A stretch of 64,000 bases of DNA from JAGTVG01 sp963699805 (GTDB lineage: Bacteria > Bacteroidota > Bacteroidia > Cytophagales > Cyclobacteriaceae). The stretch covers positions 1 through 64,000 of the forward strand of contig CAVOVH010000012.1 in NCBI GenBank assembly GCA_963699805.1, in the 5' to 3' direction. Below are positions 46,122-54,818 of the stretch, piece after piece (position 1 is the first letter of the stretch; each line of letters opens with the position of its first letter). The notes beneath the pieces were generated by a model. The model saw only the letters and a program-made list of their open reading frames with translations, was not told where the DNA came from and ran no database searches. The position numbers were made by a program, and so were the translations under genes.

Positions 46122-47549
46122 TTGAAAATTGGTGTTAACATAATCCTGTCAGTCATTTCAGCAGTCTTCATTGCTGCCCTGGTATGGTGGAACCTTACTG
46201 GGCCTTCGATCGATCTGGGCATCAGCCTGCCCGGCATGGATAACCGGAGCAAGAATGAATCAGGTGAGGCCGAAATCATTGACATCGGTGCCTTTTTCAA
46301 ACGGTTTGCCGAAAGAGAAGCAACACTCAGTGATACCTGGCCACGCTTCCGGGGAGCAGATTTCGATAATATTAAAAAATCCGGTATCCGGCTGGTGGAT
46401 GCCTTTGGTCCTCAGGATCCAAGGATCCAGTGGAAGGTCGATCTAGGGGAGGGACATGCAGGGGCAGCCGTTTACCAGGGAAAGGTATATGTGCTGGATT
46501 ATGATGAGGGTTTGAAAGCGGATATGCTCCGGTGTTTTTCGCTGGCAGAGGGGACTGAGGTGTGGAGAAGATGGTACAATGTAAATATCAAACGCAATCA
46601 CGGCATGTCCCGCACCATTCCAGCAGTAACCGATCAATATATCCTGACCATAGGTCCCAGATCGCATGTGATGTGCATGGACCGGACTACGGGTGACCTG
46701 CTTTGGGGATTGGATATTGAGAAAGAATATGAAACCCAGATACCCTTCTGGTACACAGGTCAATGCCCTTTGATCGACGAAGATAAAGCGATTATTGCCA
46801 CTGGAGGTAAGGCATTGATGGTCGCCGTGGATTGTAAGACGGGCAAAGTGCTCTGGGAAACACCCAATCCGGACGCCATTAAGATGTCCCATGCTTCCGT
46901 GATGCCATGGGTATTCAAGGACACGAAAATGTATGTATACAGTGGGGTCGGTGGGCTCACTGGCATCGCAGCCGACGGTCCGGATGCAGGTAAGATCCTT
47001 TGGCAATCCCTTAAATGGGGTTGCTCTGTGGTGGCCCCTTCGCCCATATGTCTACCGGATGGGAAAATTTTCCTGACGGCAGGATATGGGGCGGGCAGTA
47101 TGGTTTTTCAGGTAAGCGGTGGAAATGGAACCTTCCAGGTGGAACAATTATATGCATATAAGCCGAACGAGGGACTGGCATGCGAACAGCAGACACCGGT
47201 GTTTTACAATGGGATGGTCTATGGCATTCTTCCGAAAGATGCTGGGGCCTTCCGGAACCAGTTCGTCTGCACGGATCCATCGGATTTCAGAAAATTTATC
47301 TGGACCAGTGGAAAAACAAACCGTTTTGGTCTCGGACCTTTTATGATCGCCGATGGGAAATTCTTTATTTTGAACGATGACGGGATGCTTTCCATTGTAA
47401 GGCCCAGCCGGGACCAGTTCATCCTGCTGGATCAATTAAAGGTCTTTGATGCCCAGGATGCATGGGCTCCCTTGGCCATTGCCGATGGGTTTCTGCTTTT
47501 ACGGGATGCCAACCAGTTGCTCTGCATGGATATCCGGAAAAACCAATGA
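46122..47549 (+). CDS. Membrane-anchored PQQ-like propeller protein
   Basis: A TTG start at 46122 follows AGGAGGAA by three bases. One N-terminal membrane helix (residues about 5-25) anchors an extracytoplasmic propeller: TWPRFRGADFDNI entry, CFSLAEGTEVWR, CMDRTTGDLLWG, AVDCKTGKVLWE and CMDIRKNQ at the end. Lengths between blades are larger than in the two preceding proteins. It is probably attached at the membrane next to the Fe-S membrane protein encoded downstream. Confidence 0.82.
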   Translation: MKIGVNIILSVISAVFIAALVWWNLTGPSIDLGISLPGMDNRSKNESGEAEIIDIGAFFKRFAEREATLSDTWPRFRGADFDNIKKSGIRLVDAFGPQDPRIQWKVDLGEGHAGAAVYQGKVYVLDYDEGLKADMLRCFSLAEGTEVWRRWYNVNIKRNHGMSRTIPAVTDQYILTIGPRSHVMCMDRTTGDLLWGLDIEKEYETQIPFWYTGQCPLIDEDKAIIATGGKALMVAVDCKTGKVLWETPNPDAIKMSHASVMPWVFKDTKMYVYSGVGGLTGIAADGPDAGKILWQSLKWGCSVVAPSPICLPDGKIFLTAGYGAGSMVFQVSGGNGTFQVEQLYAYKPNEGLACEQQTPVFYNGMVYGILPKDAGAFRNQFVCTDPSDFRKFIWTSGKTNRFGLGPFMIADGKFFILNDDGMLSIVRPSRDQFILLDQLKVFDAQDAWAPLAIADGFLLLRDANQLLCMDIRKNQ

Positions 47550-47556
47550 ATGTGGC

Positions 47557-48525
47557 ATGAAGAAATATGGGATCGTTATATTGCTGATTTTACTTGGGAT
47601 CCTGATCGGTTATCTGATCCTGGGTGATTTTTTGAAGAGTAACCTGAAAAAATCATCCGGGAATCCATATGCCTATCAGGTAGATGATTTTAAGAAAATT
47701 GATCCGGCCCTGGTAAAATACACAGAAACCAGTCGCATTAAATTATTGAACACGGAACCCATCGGGATTGATTATCAACAGGGCAAATTAGGTATTGTCT
47801 ATCAGCATGCTGTTCAGCTGATCGATACGGCCGGCATTGAAATTTTTAACCGCCCGATGGAAGAAGATATCACCTGTTTATCATTTTCCCCTGAGGGGAT
47901 ATTGTTTGTCGGTTCCCGGAAAATGATCTACCAGGTCGACCAGCATGGCAATGTTTCACAATCATGGGTAACAGCAGGAGAAAATTCCCTCATCACGGCA
48001 TTTGCTTTTAAAGATAACCTGGTTTTTGCAGCCGATGCAGGGCTCCGGGTGGTCCACCGTTATGACCGGGAAGGTGAATTAATCGATTCCTTTGATGGAA
48101 CGGGAAGACTGGAGGGAAATTATGGATTTATCCTTCCAAGTCCCTATTTCGATATGGCGATAGATCCGGAGGGAGCACTCTGGGTTGCCAACACAGGCTT
48201 ATTGAAGATTGAAAATTATTCAGATGAAGGTACCTTACGGGCTTTCTGGGGGAAACCTTCCTTCGATCTTGATGGATTTACCGGGTGCTGTAATCCTGTT
48301 CATTTTGTGATCCTCCCTGACGGATCTTTTGTGACCTGTGAAAAAGGTCTCATCCGGATCAAGGTTCACAAACCATCCGGCGAGTTTGATAGTGTGGTGG
48401 CTGGACCGGAAACATTTGAGGAGGATTCAAAACCTCCGGACCTGGCAGCCGATGAAAACGGAAAAATTTATGTGCTGGATGTTACCCTTAACAGGGTACG
48501 GATTTTTAAACGGAATAATACCTGA
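47557..48525 (+). CDS. Membrane-anchored NHL-like beta-propeller
   Basis: The ATG at 47557 puts a membrane helix (YGIVILLILLGILIGYLIL) at the N-terminus; the longer frame from 47446 only overlaps the previous gene. Blades show DITCLSFSPEGILFVGS, PYFDMAIDPEGALWVAN, HFVILPDGSFVTCEKG and DLAADENGKIYVLDV, as in NHL/six-bladed propellers. TGCCNPVHF is a double Cys that could bind metal or form a disulphide; I have seen it in related Bacteroidota proteins. Starts 8 bases after the preceding stop. Confidence 0.75.
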   Translation: MKKYGIVILLILLGILIGYLILGDFLKSNLKKSSGNPYAYQVDDFKKIDPALVKYTETSRIKLLNTEPIGIDYQQGKLGIVYQHAVQLIDTAGIEIFNRPMEEDITCLSFSPEGILFVGSRKMIYQVDQHGNVSQSWVTAGENSLITAFAFKDNLVFAADAGLRVVHRYDREGELIDSFDGTGRLEGNYGFILPSPYFDMAIDPEGALWVANTGLLKIENYSDEGTLRAFWGKPSFDLDGFTGCCNPVHFVILPDGSFVTCEKGLIRIKVHKPSGEFDSVVAGPETFEEDSKPPDLAADENGKIYVLDVTLNRVRIFKRNNT

Positions 48526-48738
48526 ATGGAAAGAAGAAAATTTCTGGATCAATTCATTCGCTGGGCCATGGCGGGCGGATTATTTTCTCTGAGCGGATTC
48601 CTGGTCAATCGACGCCAGTACGCCGATGCGGATGATTGCAATTATTTGCCAGCCTGCGCACATTGCAGTCTTTTTGATGGCTGCCATAAACCTGTAAAAA
48701 ACCGAAGACTTGAAAATGGAAAAGAAAACCAAAAATAA
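48526..48738 (+). CDS. Small Cys-rich membrane-associated protein with Tat-like start
   Basis: 70 residues. MERRKFLDQFIRWAMAGG has an RRKFL motif like a twin-arginine signal, then a hydrophobic helix. The C-terminal half has five Cys (DDCNYLPACAHCSLFDGCHK), arranged Cx5CxxCx5C, which could hold an iron-sulfur or other metal site. The start directly follows the NHL-like stop, and its end overlaps the ferredoxin start. Part of the redox operon; no known family recognised. Confidence 0.65.
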   Translation: MERRKFLDQFIRWAMAGGLFSLSGFLVNRRQYADADDCNYLPACAHCSLFDGCHKPVKNRRLENGKENQK

Positions 48739-49291
48739 AACCCAGAAACGGAGGGAATTTATCCAGAACTCCACCCGGTTGTCCCTGGTAATCGGACTTG
48801 GCGGCCTGACAGGTATGGTTATTCCGAAAACACAAACCGGGGAGTGGGTCTGGCAGATCGATCCATTTTTATGTACCCAGTGCGGGCGTTGTGCCGATGA
48901 ATGTGTGATGTCTCCATCCGCTGTAAAATGCGTACATGCCTATGACCTGTGTGGATATTGTGATCTTTGTGGCGGATATTTTAAACCGGGTGTAACGGAT
49001 CTGAATACCGCCGCTGAAAACCAGCTCTGCCCTACCTCAGCGATCAAGCGGAGCTTCTTAGAAGAACCTTTTTTTGAATTTTCCATCAATGAAAACCTGT
49101 GCATTGGATGTGGGAAATGTGTAAAAGGGTGTAATTCCTTTGGAAATGGATCGCTTCACCTGCAAATACGGCACGACCGGTGCCTGAACTGCAACCAGTG
49201 TTCAATCGCCAGGAATTGTCCGTCCAGCGCGGTGAAAAGAGTACCCATTGATCAACCCTACAACATAAAAGGAGATTTTACAAAAAGTTAA
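48716..49291 (+). CDS. Tat-exported multi-[4Fe-4S] ferredoxin
   Basis: A KRREFIQNST twin-arginine motif and hydrophobic helix precede four Cys clusters: CTQCGRCADEC, CGYCDLC, CIGCGKCVKGC and CLNCNQCSIARNC. They match the pattern of periplasmic 16-Fe ferredoxins such as the NapG/NrfC/MauM group, which pass electrons between quinol-side membrane proteins and a terminal oxidoreductase. The start ATG at 48716 lies within the preceding small gene; the TTG at 48710 is less likely. Followed 10 bases later by the matching NapH-like membrane protein. Confidence 0.88.
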   Translation: MEKKTKNKTQKRREFIQNSTRLSLVIGLGGLTGMVIPKTQTGEWVWQIDPFLCTQCGRCADECVMSPSAVKCVHAYDLCGYCDLCGGYFKPGVTDLNTAAENQLCPTSAIKRSFLEEPFFEFSINENLCIGCGKCVKGCNSFGNGSLHLQIRHDRCLNCNQCSIARNCPSSAVKRVPIDQPYNIKGDFTKS

Positions 49292-49301
49292 AAGGAGAAA
49301 A

Positions 49302-50603
49302 TTGAAGAGGAGCCTGTATAAAATATTTGCCGTTTTAGGAGGTATATTGATCTCGGTGATGGTCTATGCACAGCAGCGTTTTCCACGACCCGATTTTGAA
49401 TCCGATTACCAGGTGCCTTCCCCAACGACCCCGGAACCAAGGGCGGCTTCCATGGAATTGCTGGACGTCGGGATACTCATCTTATTCCTTACCATTGTCA
49501 CCTGGTTTGTTCTTAAAAAACGGTCCAGGAAGGGGATTCTTTATCTTTCCATACTGGCTTTGCTCTATTTCGGTTTCTACAGGAATGGATGTATTTGCTC
49601 AATTGGAGGCATTCAGAATGTGTCACTTTCCCTGGCTGATCCAGCCTATGCCATCTCACTCACTGCATTGGCATTTTTTGTCATACCCCTTGTATTTGCG
49701 CTCTTTGCAGGAAGGGTTTTTTGTGCGGGTGTATGCCCCCTGGGAGCGATCCAGGAATTGATCATTCTTAAGCCAATTACCCTTCCTAAAGGATTGCAGA
49801 AAGCACTCGGCCTGATCCCGTACCTGTACCTGGGGCTTGCCGTTTTATATGCGGCCACCGGGACTGATTTTATCATATGCCGTTACGACCCATTTGTCGG
49901 CATCTTCAGAATGGACGCCACTTATCAGATGCTTTTGCTGGGCGGCAGTTTTATTATCCTGGGAATGTTCGTGGCCAGGCCGTATTGCCGGTTTTTATGC
50001 CCATATTCAGTTTTACTGAACTGGATGTCAAGCAGCTCCTGGAAACACCTCAGCATTACCCCCGCCGAATGCATTGAGTGCAAACTCTGTGACAATTCCT
50101 GCCCGATCGATGCGATCAATAAACCTGCTCCCGAACCAGTATCCACACACCAGGATACACGGCGGTTCCTGTTATCGATCGTCCTGATCCCCCTGCTGAT
50201 CCTGGTGGGCGGATACATTGGATCCAGGTCCTATATTTTCCTTTCAAGGGCCAATCATACCATCCAACTGGCAGAATTGCTGATCACAAATCCGGAGGTA
50301 AGAAACGATCCCGAGAACCTGGATGTACAGGCATTCCTGAGCTCCGGCAAAACCATGGAAACGCTCATTGATGAGGCCGCCGTGATCAGGGAAACGTTCT
50401 ATACAGGAGGATGGTGGGTTGGCGGATTTCTGGGACTGGCTTTCGGTTTAATTTTTACAGGAAAAACGCTTTTCAGGTACCGAAAGGATTACACCCCGGA
50501 TAAAGGAAATTGTGTGAGTTGCGGGCGTTGTATGAGTTATTGCCCGGTAGGAAAACCAGATTACATGAACTTGATCAAGAATGGAATTGAATCCGATAAA
50601 TAA
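49302..50603 (+). CDS. NapH/NosR-like membrane polyferredoxin
   Basis: Starts TTG. Signal-like helix, then about five further membrane helices. Cytoplasmic-loop Cys motifs CSIGGIQN, CAGVCPLGAIQE and CRFLCPYSV are those of the NapH/MauN/NosR fold; two four-Cys ferredoxin sites follow: CIECKLCDNSCPIDAI (about 253-268) and CVSCGRCMSYCPVGKP near the C-terminus. It should move electrons across the inner membrane, from quinol or from a cytoplasmic ferredoxin to the exported ferredoxin. The next gene's start overlaps its last 23 bases. Confidence 0.86.
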   Translation: MKRSLYKIFAVLGGILISVMVYAQQRFPRPDFESDYQVPSPTTPEPRAASMELLDVGILILFLTIVTWFVLKKRSRKGILYLSILALLYFGFYRNGCICSIGGIQNVSLSLADPAYAISLTALAFFVIPLVFALFAGRVFCAGVCPLGAIQELIILKPITLPKGLQKALGLIPYLYLGLAVLYAATGTDFIICRYDPFVGIFRMDATYQMLLLGGSFIILGMFVARPYCRFLCPYSVLLNWMSSSSWKHLSITPAECIECKLCDNSCPIDAINKPAPEPVSTHQDTRRFLLSIVLIPLLILVGGYIGSRSYIFLSRANHTIQLAELLITNPEVRNDPENLDVQAFLSSGKTMETLIDEAAVIRETFYTGGWWVGGFLGLAFGLIFTGKTLFRYRKDYTPDKGNCVSCGRCMSYCPVGKPDYMNLIKNGIESDK

Positions 50604-52470
50604 ACAGAAACTGGCTTTACGCATTGCCTTCATTGCCGGCATTTTTTCCGTCATTGTCGGGATTATTATGATGCTGAATTACTGGCAATTGAAGCGATCA
50701 GATCCCCTGGAAAACAAACTGATGGAAAACCTTGTCCAGCAGCTGGGAAATAACCGCCAGGATGATACCTTGAAAGAAGAGATCAGGAATCTTGATCTGA
50801 TGGCCAGGAAAGCTTATTTCAACAAACAATGGCAGATCAGGACGGGCGGATACTTGCTGGTTGGAAGCATGGTGATCCTGGTAATCGCCCTCCGGATCTT
50901 CCACACTCTCCGATCCCGTATCACTGAACCTGAAACAACTGAATCTTCCTTGAAGACGGAGTTGCTGATCTCGCAACGATGGATCTTAAGTGTGATTTTT
51001 ATGATATTCGGCATGGCACTGATCGCAGCATTTCTTTCTGACGATCATCTTGCCGAATCTTATGCTTTGGTGGATCGTGAATCCGGTAAAAATGACACGG
51101 AGGTAGAAGAAATAACCGTGAGATCGCGATCTGAACAGGTACCGGCGGAAATCAATGAGACAATCCCACAACCCATAGCCAATGGGGATGAAAATACTCC
51201 AGCAGCGGTGGTTCCCGGACAGTCTGAAGAAAAATCAGTCCCTGAAGTTGCAACTGAATTGACTGAATCCATTCCGGATGAAACAAAAAAAACAGTTTCC
51301 ACCGGTGTTTCATCTGCAGAAATAAGCAACAACTTCCCATCTTTCCGGGGCCCCTGGGGACTGGGCATTTCCAATCATACCAATATACCGGTTGACTGGA
51401 ATGGACCAAGTGGAAAAAATATTTTATGGAAGGTAAAGGTACCTCTTACCGGATACAATTCTCCGGTCCTCTGGGGGGATCATCTTTTGCTCACGGGGGC
51501 CAGTGAAAATAACCAGGTCGTTTATTGTTATAACCGGCATTCGGGAGATCTTGTCTGGCAGCATCCAGTAAACGATATACCAAGGCCAGCAGGTAGTTTA
51601 CGGAAACCCACCGACGATACAGGCTATGCGGCACCGACCATTGCCACGGATGGACAGCATATTACGGCGATTTTCGCCTCCGGTGATGTGGTATGTTTTG
51701 ATATGCAAGGCACCCGTTTATGGGGCAGAAACCTGGGTCTCCCCGATAACCATTATGGCCATTCATCTTCACTGATCATCTGGAAGGATCTTCTGGTGGT
51801 GCAATATGATGGCAACAGGGCCGGTAAGGTCTTAGCCCTGAACATAAATACCGGGGAGGAAAAATGGTCTACCATTAGAAAATCGAAAATATCCTGGGCC
51901 TCACCCATCCTGGCCAGGGTGGGGGATCAATATGAATTGATCCTTTCTTCTAGTCCGCATGTAGCAGCCTATGACCCTGCGAATGGAAAAGAACTCTGGG
52001 CAGTCGAATGCCTGACCGGCGAAGTGGGTCCTTCTCCTGCTTTTTCCGATGGAATTGTATATGCCGCCAACGAATATGCCAATCTGGTGGCCATCCGGCC
52101 TGGAACTCCTCCCGAGATCCTCTGGGAAACAAATGAATATCTTCCGGAGGTCTCGAGTCCTGTGGCGGATGATGGCATTTTAATAATCGCCACCAGTTAT
52201 GGGGTAATTGCCTGTTATGATAATAAAAATGGGGAACTTTTATGGGAATACGAGTGTGATCAGGGGATTTATGCATCCTCCATCATGGTTGACGGAAAGG
52301 TTTATGTCATGGATATGGAAGGGATCATGCATATTTTTAGAAAAGACAAAACATTGAATCTGGTGGGGGAACCGGAACTCGGTGAAAAAGCGGTATCAAC
52401 ACCCGCCTTTGCAGATGGCAACATCTACATCAGGGGATCGGAATATTTATATTGTATAGGAACAAAATGA
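50581..52470 (+). CDS. Membrane protein fused to PQQ-like propeller
   Basis: Three membrane helices (about 15-35, 88-106, 130-150) with a polar loop, then an acidic/Pro-Glu-rich linker (about 160-250), then a propeller: NFPSFRGPWGLGIS entry, ALNINTGEEKWST, AYDPANGKELWAV and CYDNKNGELLWEY blades. The propeller is extracytoplasmic if the third helix exits. The start overlaps the NapH-like gene; the end overlaps the NuoE-NuoF start by 4 bases (ATGA). Its fusion of membrane part and propeller in the middle of redox genes suggests it physically links the propellers to the electron-transfer chain. Confidence 0.82.
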   Translation: MELNPINKQKLALRIAFIAGIFSVIVGIIMMLNYWQLKRSDPLENKLMENLVQQLGNNRQDDTLKEEIRNLDLMARKAYFNKQWQIRTGGYLLVGSMVILVIALRIFHTLRSRITEPETTESSLKTELLISQRWILSVIFMIFGMALIAAFLSDDHLAESYALVDRESGKNDTEVEEITVRSRSEQVPAEINETIPQPIANGDENTPAAVVPGQSEEKSVPEVATELTESIPDETKKTVSTGVSSAEISNNFPSFRGPWGLGISNHTNIPVDWNGPSGKNILWKVKVPLTGYNSPVLWGDHLLLTGASENNQVVYCYNRHSGDLVWQHPVNDIPRPAGSLRKPTDDTGYAAPTIATDGQHITAIFASGDVVCFDMQGTRLWGRNLGLPDNHYGHSSSLIIWKDLLVVQYDGNRAGKVLALNINTGEEKWSTIRKSKISWASPILARVGDQYELILSSSPHVAAYDPANGKELWAVECLTGEVGPSPAFSDGIVYAANEYANLVAIRPGTPPEILWETNEYLPEVSSPVADDGILIIATSYGVIACYDNKNGELLWEYECDQGIYASSIMVDGKVYVMDMEGIMHIFRKDKTLNLVGEPELGEKAVSTPAFADGNIYIRGSEYLYCIGTK

Positions 52471-54809
52471 CGACAGACCAACATCGGGAACTGGAAAAAA
52501 TCATTCAGGAACAGGGGAAGGAAAAAAAAGCTGTGATCCCGATCCTGCAGGCCATCCAGGCGAGTTATAATTACCTTCCGGAAGAGGTACTCAAAATGGT
52601 CTGCGAAAAAACCCAGATTTCCCCGGACCTGATCCTTGGTGTAGCCAGTTTTTATAATCATTTCCGTCTGAAACCGGCCGGAAAACATATCATCAAAGTA
52701 TGTACAGGAACCGCCTGTCACGTAAAAAGATCCGAATTGGTATTCGATGAATTCAGCCGGACACTAGGCCTGGAAAAAGGATCGCATACCGATAAAAATG
52801 GCAATTATACCCTTGAAAAAGTCAATTGTCTCGGATGTTGCACCCTGGCACCCGTAGTACTAATCGATGTCATCACCTACGGACACGTGGATATCGAGGG
52901 GGTCCATCAAGCCCTTCATTCATTCGAGCTCGAGAAAAATAAAAAGCAGAAAAAACCCATTCTTGTCAACCATAAAAATGAATTGCAGGGAGAGATCCGC
53001 GTAGGTCTCGGATCCTGCTGTGTAGCCAGTGGAAGCGAAGAGGTTAAAAAATCAGTGGAGGATGTAGTATCGTCCACTGGATTAAATGTGAGGTTGAAAC
53101 AGGTAGGATGTGTGGGAATGTGCCACCAGGTACCTCTGTTGGAAGTGATCCGGGACGGAAAAGAACCGGTGTTATATGCCAACGTTCATGCTGAAAACGT
53201 AAATGCGATCCTGAAAAAACATTTCAGGCCGCCTGGATTGTGGAACAGGATTAAAACTTCTCTTTTCGATTGGGCTGAAGACCTTCAGTCTGACCGTAAC
53301 TGGGAAGGGATCGGGCAGTATGAATTGAATATCCGCGAAAAACATGTTTCTTCATTTCTCGGAGGGCAGGTCCCCATTGTTACCAAATATCGCGGAGCTA
53401 TGGATCCTCTCGATATCAATGAATACATCCAACGGGAAGGATTTAAAGCTTTACATAAATGCCTGACTGAAACCAGTCCTGAAGAATTGATCGATCAGAT
53501 CACGAAGAGCGGCCTGCAGGGAAGAGGTGGGGCCGGATTTCCCACAGGTCAAAAATGGAAAAGACTCAGTGACAGTCAGGGAGATATCAAATACATCATC
53601 TGCAATGGTGATGAAGGCGATCCGGGTGCATTCATGGACCGAATGATCCTGGAATCCTATCCTTATCGGATCATCGAAGGGATGATCATTGCTGCCTATG
53701 CCACAGGTGCTACAGATGGTTATTTTTATATCCGGGCTGAATATCCACTGGCAGTACAAAGAATCAGAGAAGCACTCAGGAATTGCCGCGAACAGGGTTA
53801 TCTTGGGGAAAATATCATGGACAGTGGTTTTTCTTTTGATATCCGGATATTCGAAGGAGCCGGAGCATTTATTTGCGGTGAGGAAACCGCCTTGATCGCC
53901 TCCATCGAAGGGAACCGCGGATTTCCCAAGCTACGTCCTCCCTTCCCGGCGGAAAAGGGACTCTGGGATAAACCCACCCTGGTGAACAATACTGAAACCT
54001 TTGCCCAAATCACCTATATTATCAATCATGGCGTTGATTCCTACGGAAATACGGCACCGCAAAATCAAAAGGAACCAAGGTATTTGCCCTGGCCGGGAAA
54101 GTTAAGGGGGGGATTGATCGAGGTGCCCATGGGCATCACCATTCGGGAGATCGTTGAAAATATCGGCGGTGGTGTACCGGAAGGCCGGAAATTCAAGGCG
54201 GTGCAGATCGGCGGACCTTCAGGAGGTTGTGTACCTTCCTGGCTTGCCGATACACCCATCGATTATGAATCTCTCAACGAGGTAGGCGCCATGATGGGCT
54301 CAGGTGGCCTGGTAGTACTCGATGATACGGATTGTATGGTCGACATATCGCGGTACTTCCTGTCGTTCACACAAAGTGAATCCTGTGGAAAATGTACGTT
54401 CTGCCGTATAGGGACCCGCCGGATGCTGGATATCCTCAACAAGATATGCAGCGGAAAAGGATCCTTTAAAGATCTTGAGGAACTGGAAAAGCTGGCAGGC
54501 TGGACGAAAAAAGGAAGCCTGTGCGGCCTGGGGAAATCGGCACCGAATCCGGTGCTGTCAACACTTCGATATTTCAGGGAAGAATACGAAGCGCATATCC
54601 ACGGGAAATGCCCGACCGGGAAATGCAGGGATCTCATCCAGTACCACATAGACGAAAACTGTATTGGCTGTACCAAATGTGCACAGAATTGCCCGGTAGA
54701 TGCTATAGCCTTTACACCCTATGAAATCCATGTGATCGATCAGGAAAAATGCATCAAGTGCGACGGCTGCAGGCAGGTTTGTCCGGAAGATGCGGTAACA
54801 GTGAACTAA
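52467..54809 (+). CDS. NuoE-NuoF fusion with extra ferredoxin domains (HydC/HydB-like)
   Basis: ATG at 52467, coupled to the previous stop (ATGA). Domains in order: NuoE-like [2Fe-2S] thioredoxin fold (CTGTACHVKRSE, CLGCCTLAP), a second thioredoxin-like 2Fe-2S domain (GSCCVAS, CVGMCHQV), NuoF with FMN/NADH loops (GRGGAGFPTGQKW, GDEGDPGAFMDR) and its N3-type cluster (ESCGKCTFCRIG), then two [4Fe-4S] motifs (CIGCTKCAQNCP, CIKCDGCRQVCP). This equals the HydC plus HydB parts of bifurcating hydrogenases in one chain. Residues from about 527 to 547 are garbled (YGNTAPQNQKEPRYLPWPGK): frame +2 reads GTAKSKGTKVFALAGKVK, so a base is missing near 54054 and one extra in the G run at 54106-54112. It should oxidise or reduce NADH. 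Confidence 0.85.
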   Translation: MTTDQHRELEKIIQEQGKEKKAVIPILQAIQASYNYLPEEVLKMVCEKTQISPDLILGVASFYNHFRLKPAGKHIIKVCTGTACHVKRSELVFDEFSRTLGLEKGSHTDKNGNYTLEKVNCLGCCTLAPVVLIDVITYGHVDIEGVHQALHSFELEKNKKQKKPILVNHKNELQGEIRVGLGSCCVASGSEEVKKSVEDVVSSTGLNVRLKQVGCVGMCHQVPLLEVIRDGKEPVLYANVHAENVNAILKKHFRPPGLWNRIKTSLFDWAEDLQSDRNWEGIGQYELNIREKHVSSFLGGQVPIVTKYRGAMDPLDINEYIQREGFKALHKCLTETSPEELIDQITKSGLQGRGGAGFPTGQKWKRLSDSQGDIKYIICNGDEGDPGAFMDRMILESYPYRIIEGMIIAAYATGATDGYFYIRAEYPLAVQRIREALRNCREQGYLGENIMDSGFSFDIRIFEGAGAFICGEETALIASIEGNRGFPKLRPPFPAEKGLWDKPTLVNNTETFAQITYIINHGVDSYGNTAPQNQKEPRYLPWPGKLRGGLIEVPMGITIREIVENIGGGVPEGRKFKAVQIGGPSGGCVPSWLADTPIDYESLNEVGAMMGSGGLVVLDDTDCMVDISRYFLSFTQSESCGKCTFCRIGTRRMLDILNKICSGKGSFKDLEELEKLAGWTKKGSLCGLGKSAPNPVLSTLRYFREEYEAHIHGKCPTGKCRDLIQYHIDENCIGCTKCAQNCPVDAIAFTPYEIHVIDQEKCIKCDGCRQVCPEDAVTVN

Positions 54810-54818
54810 ATACAAATC

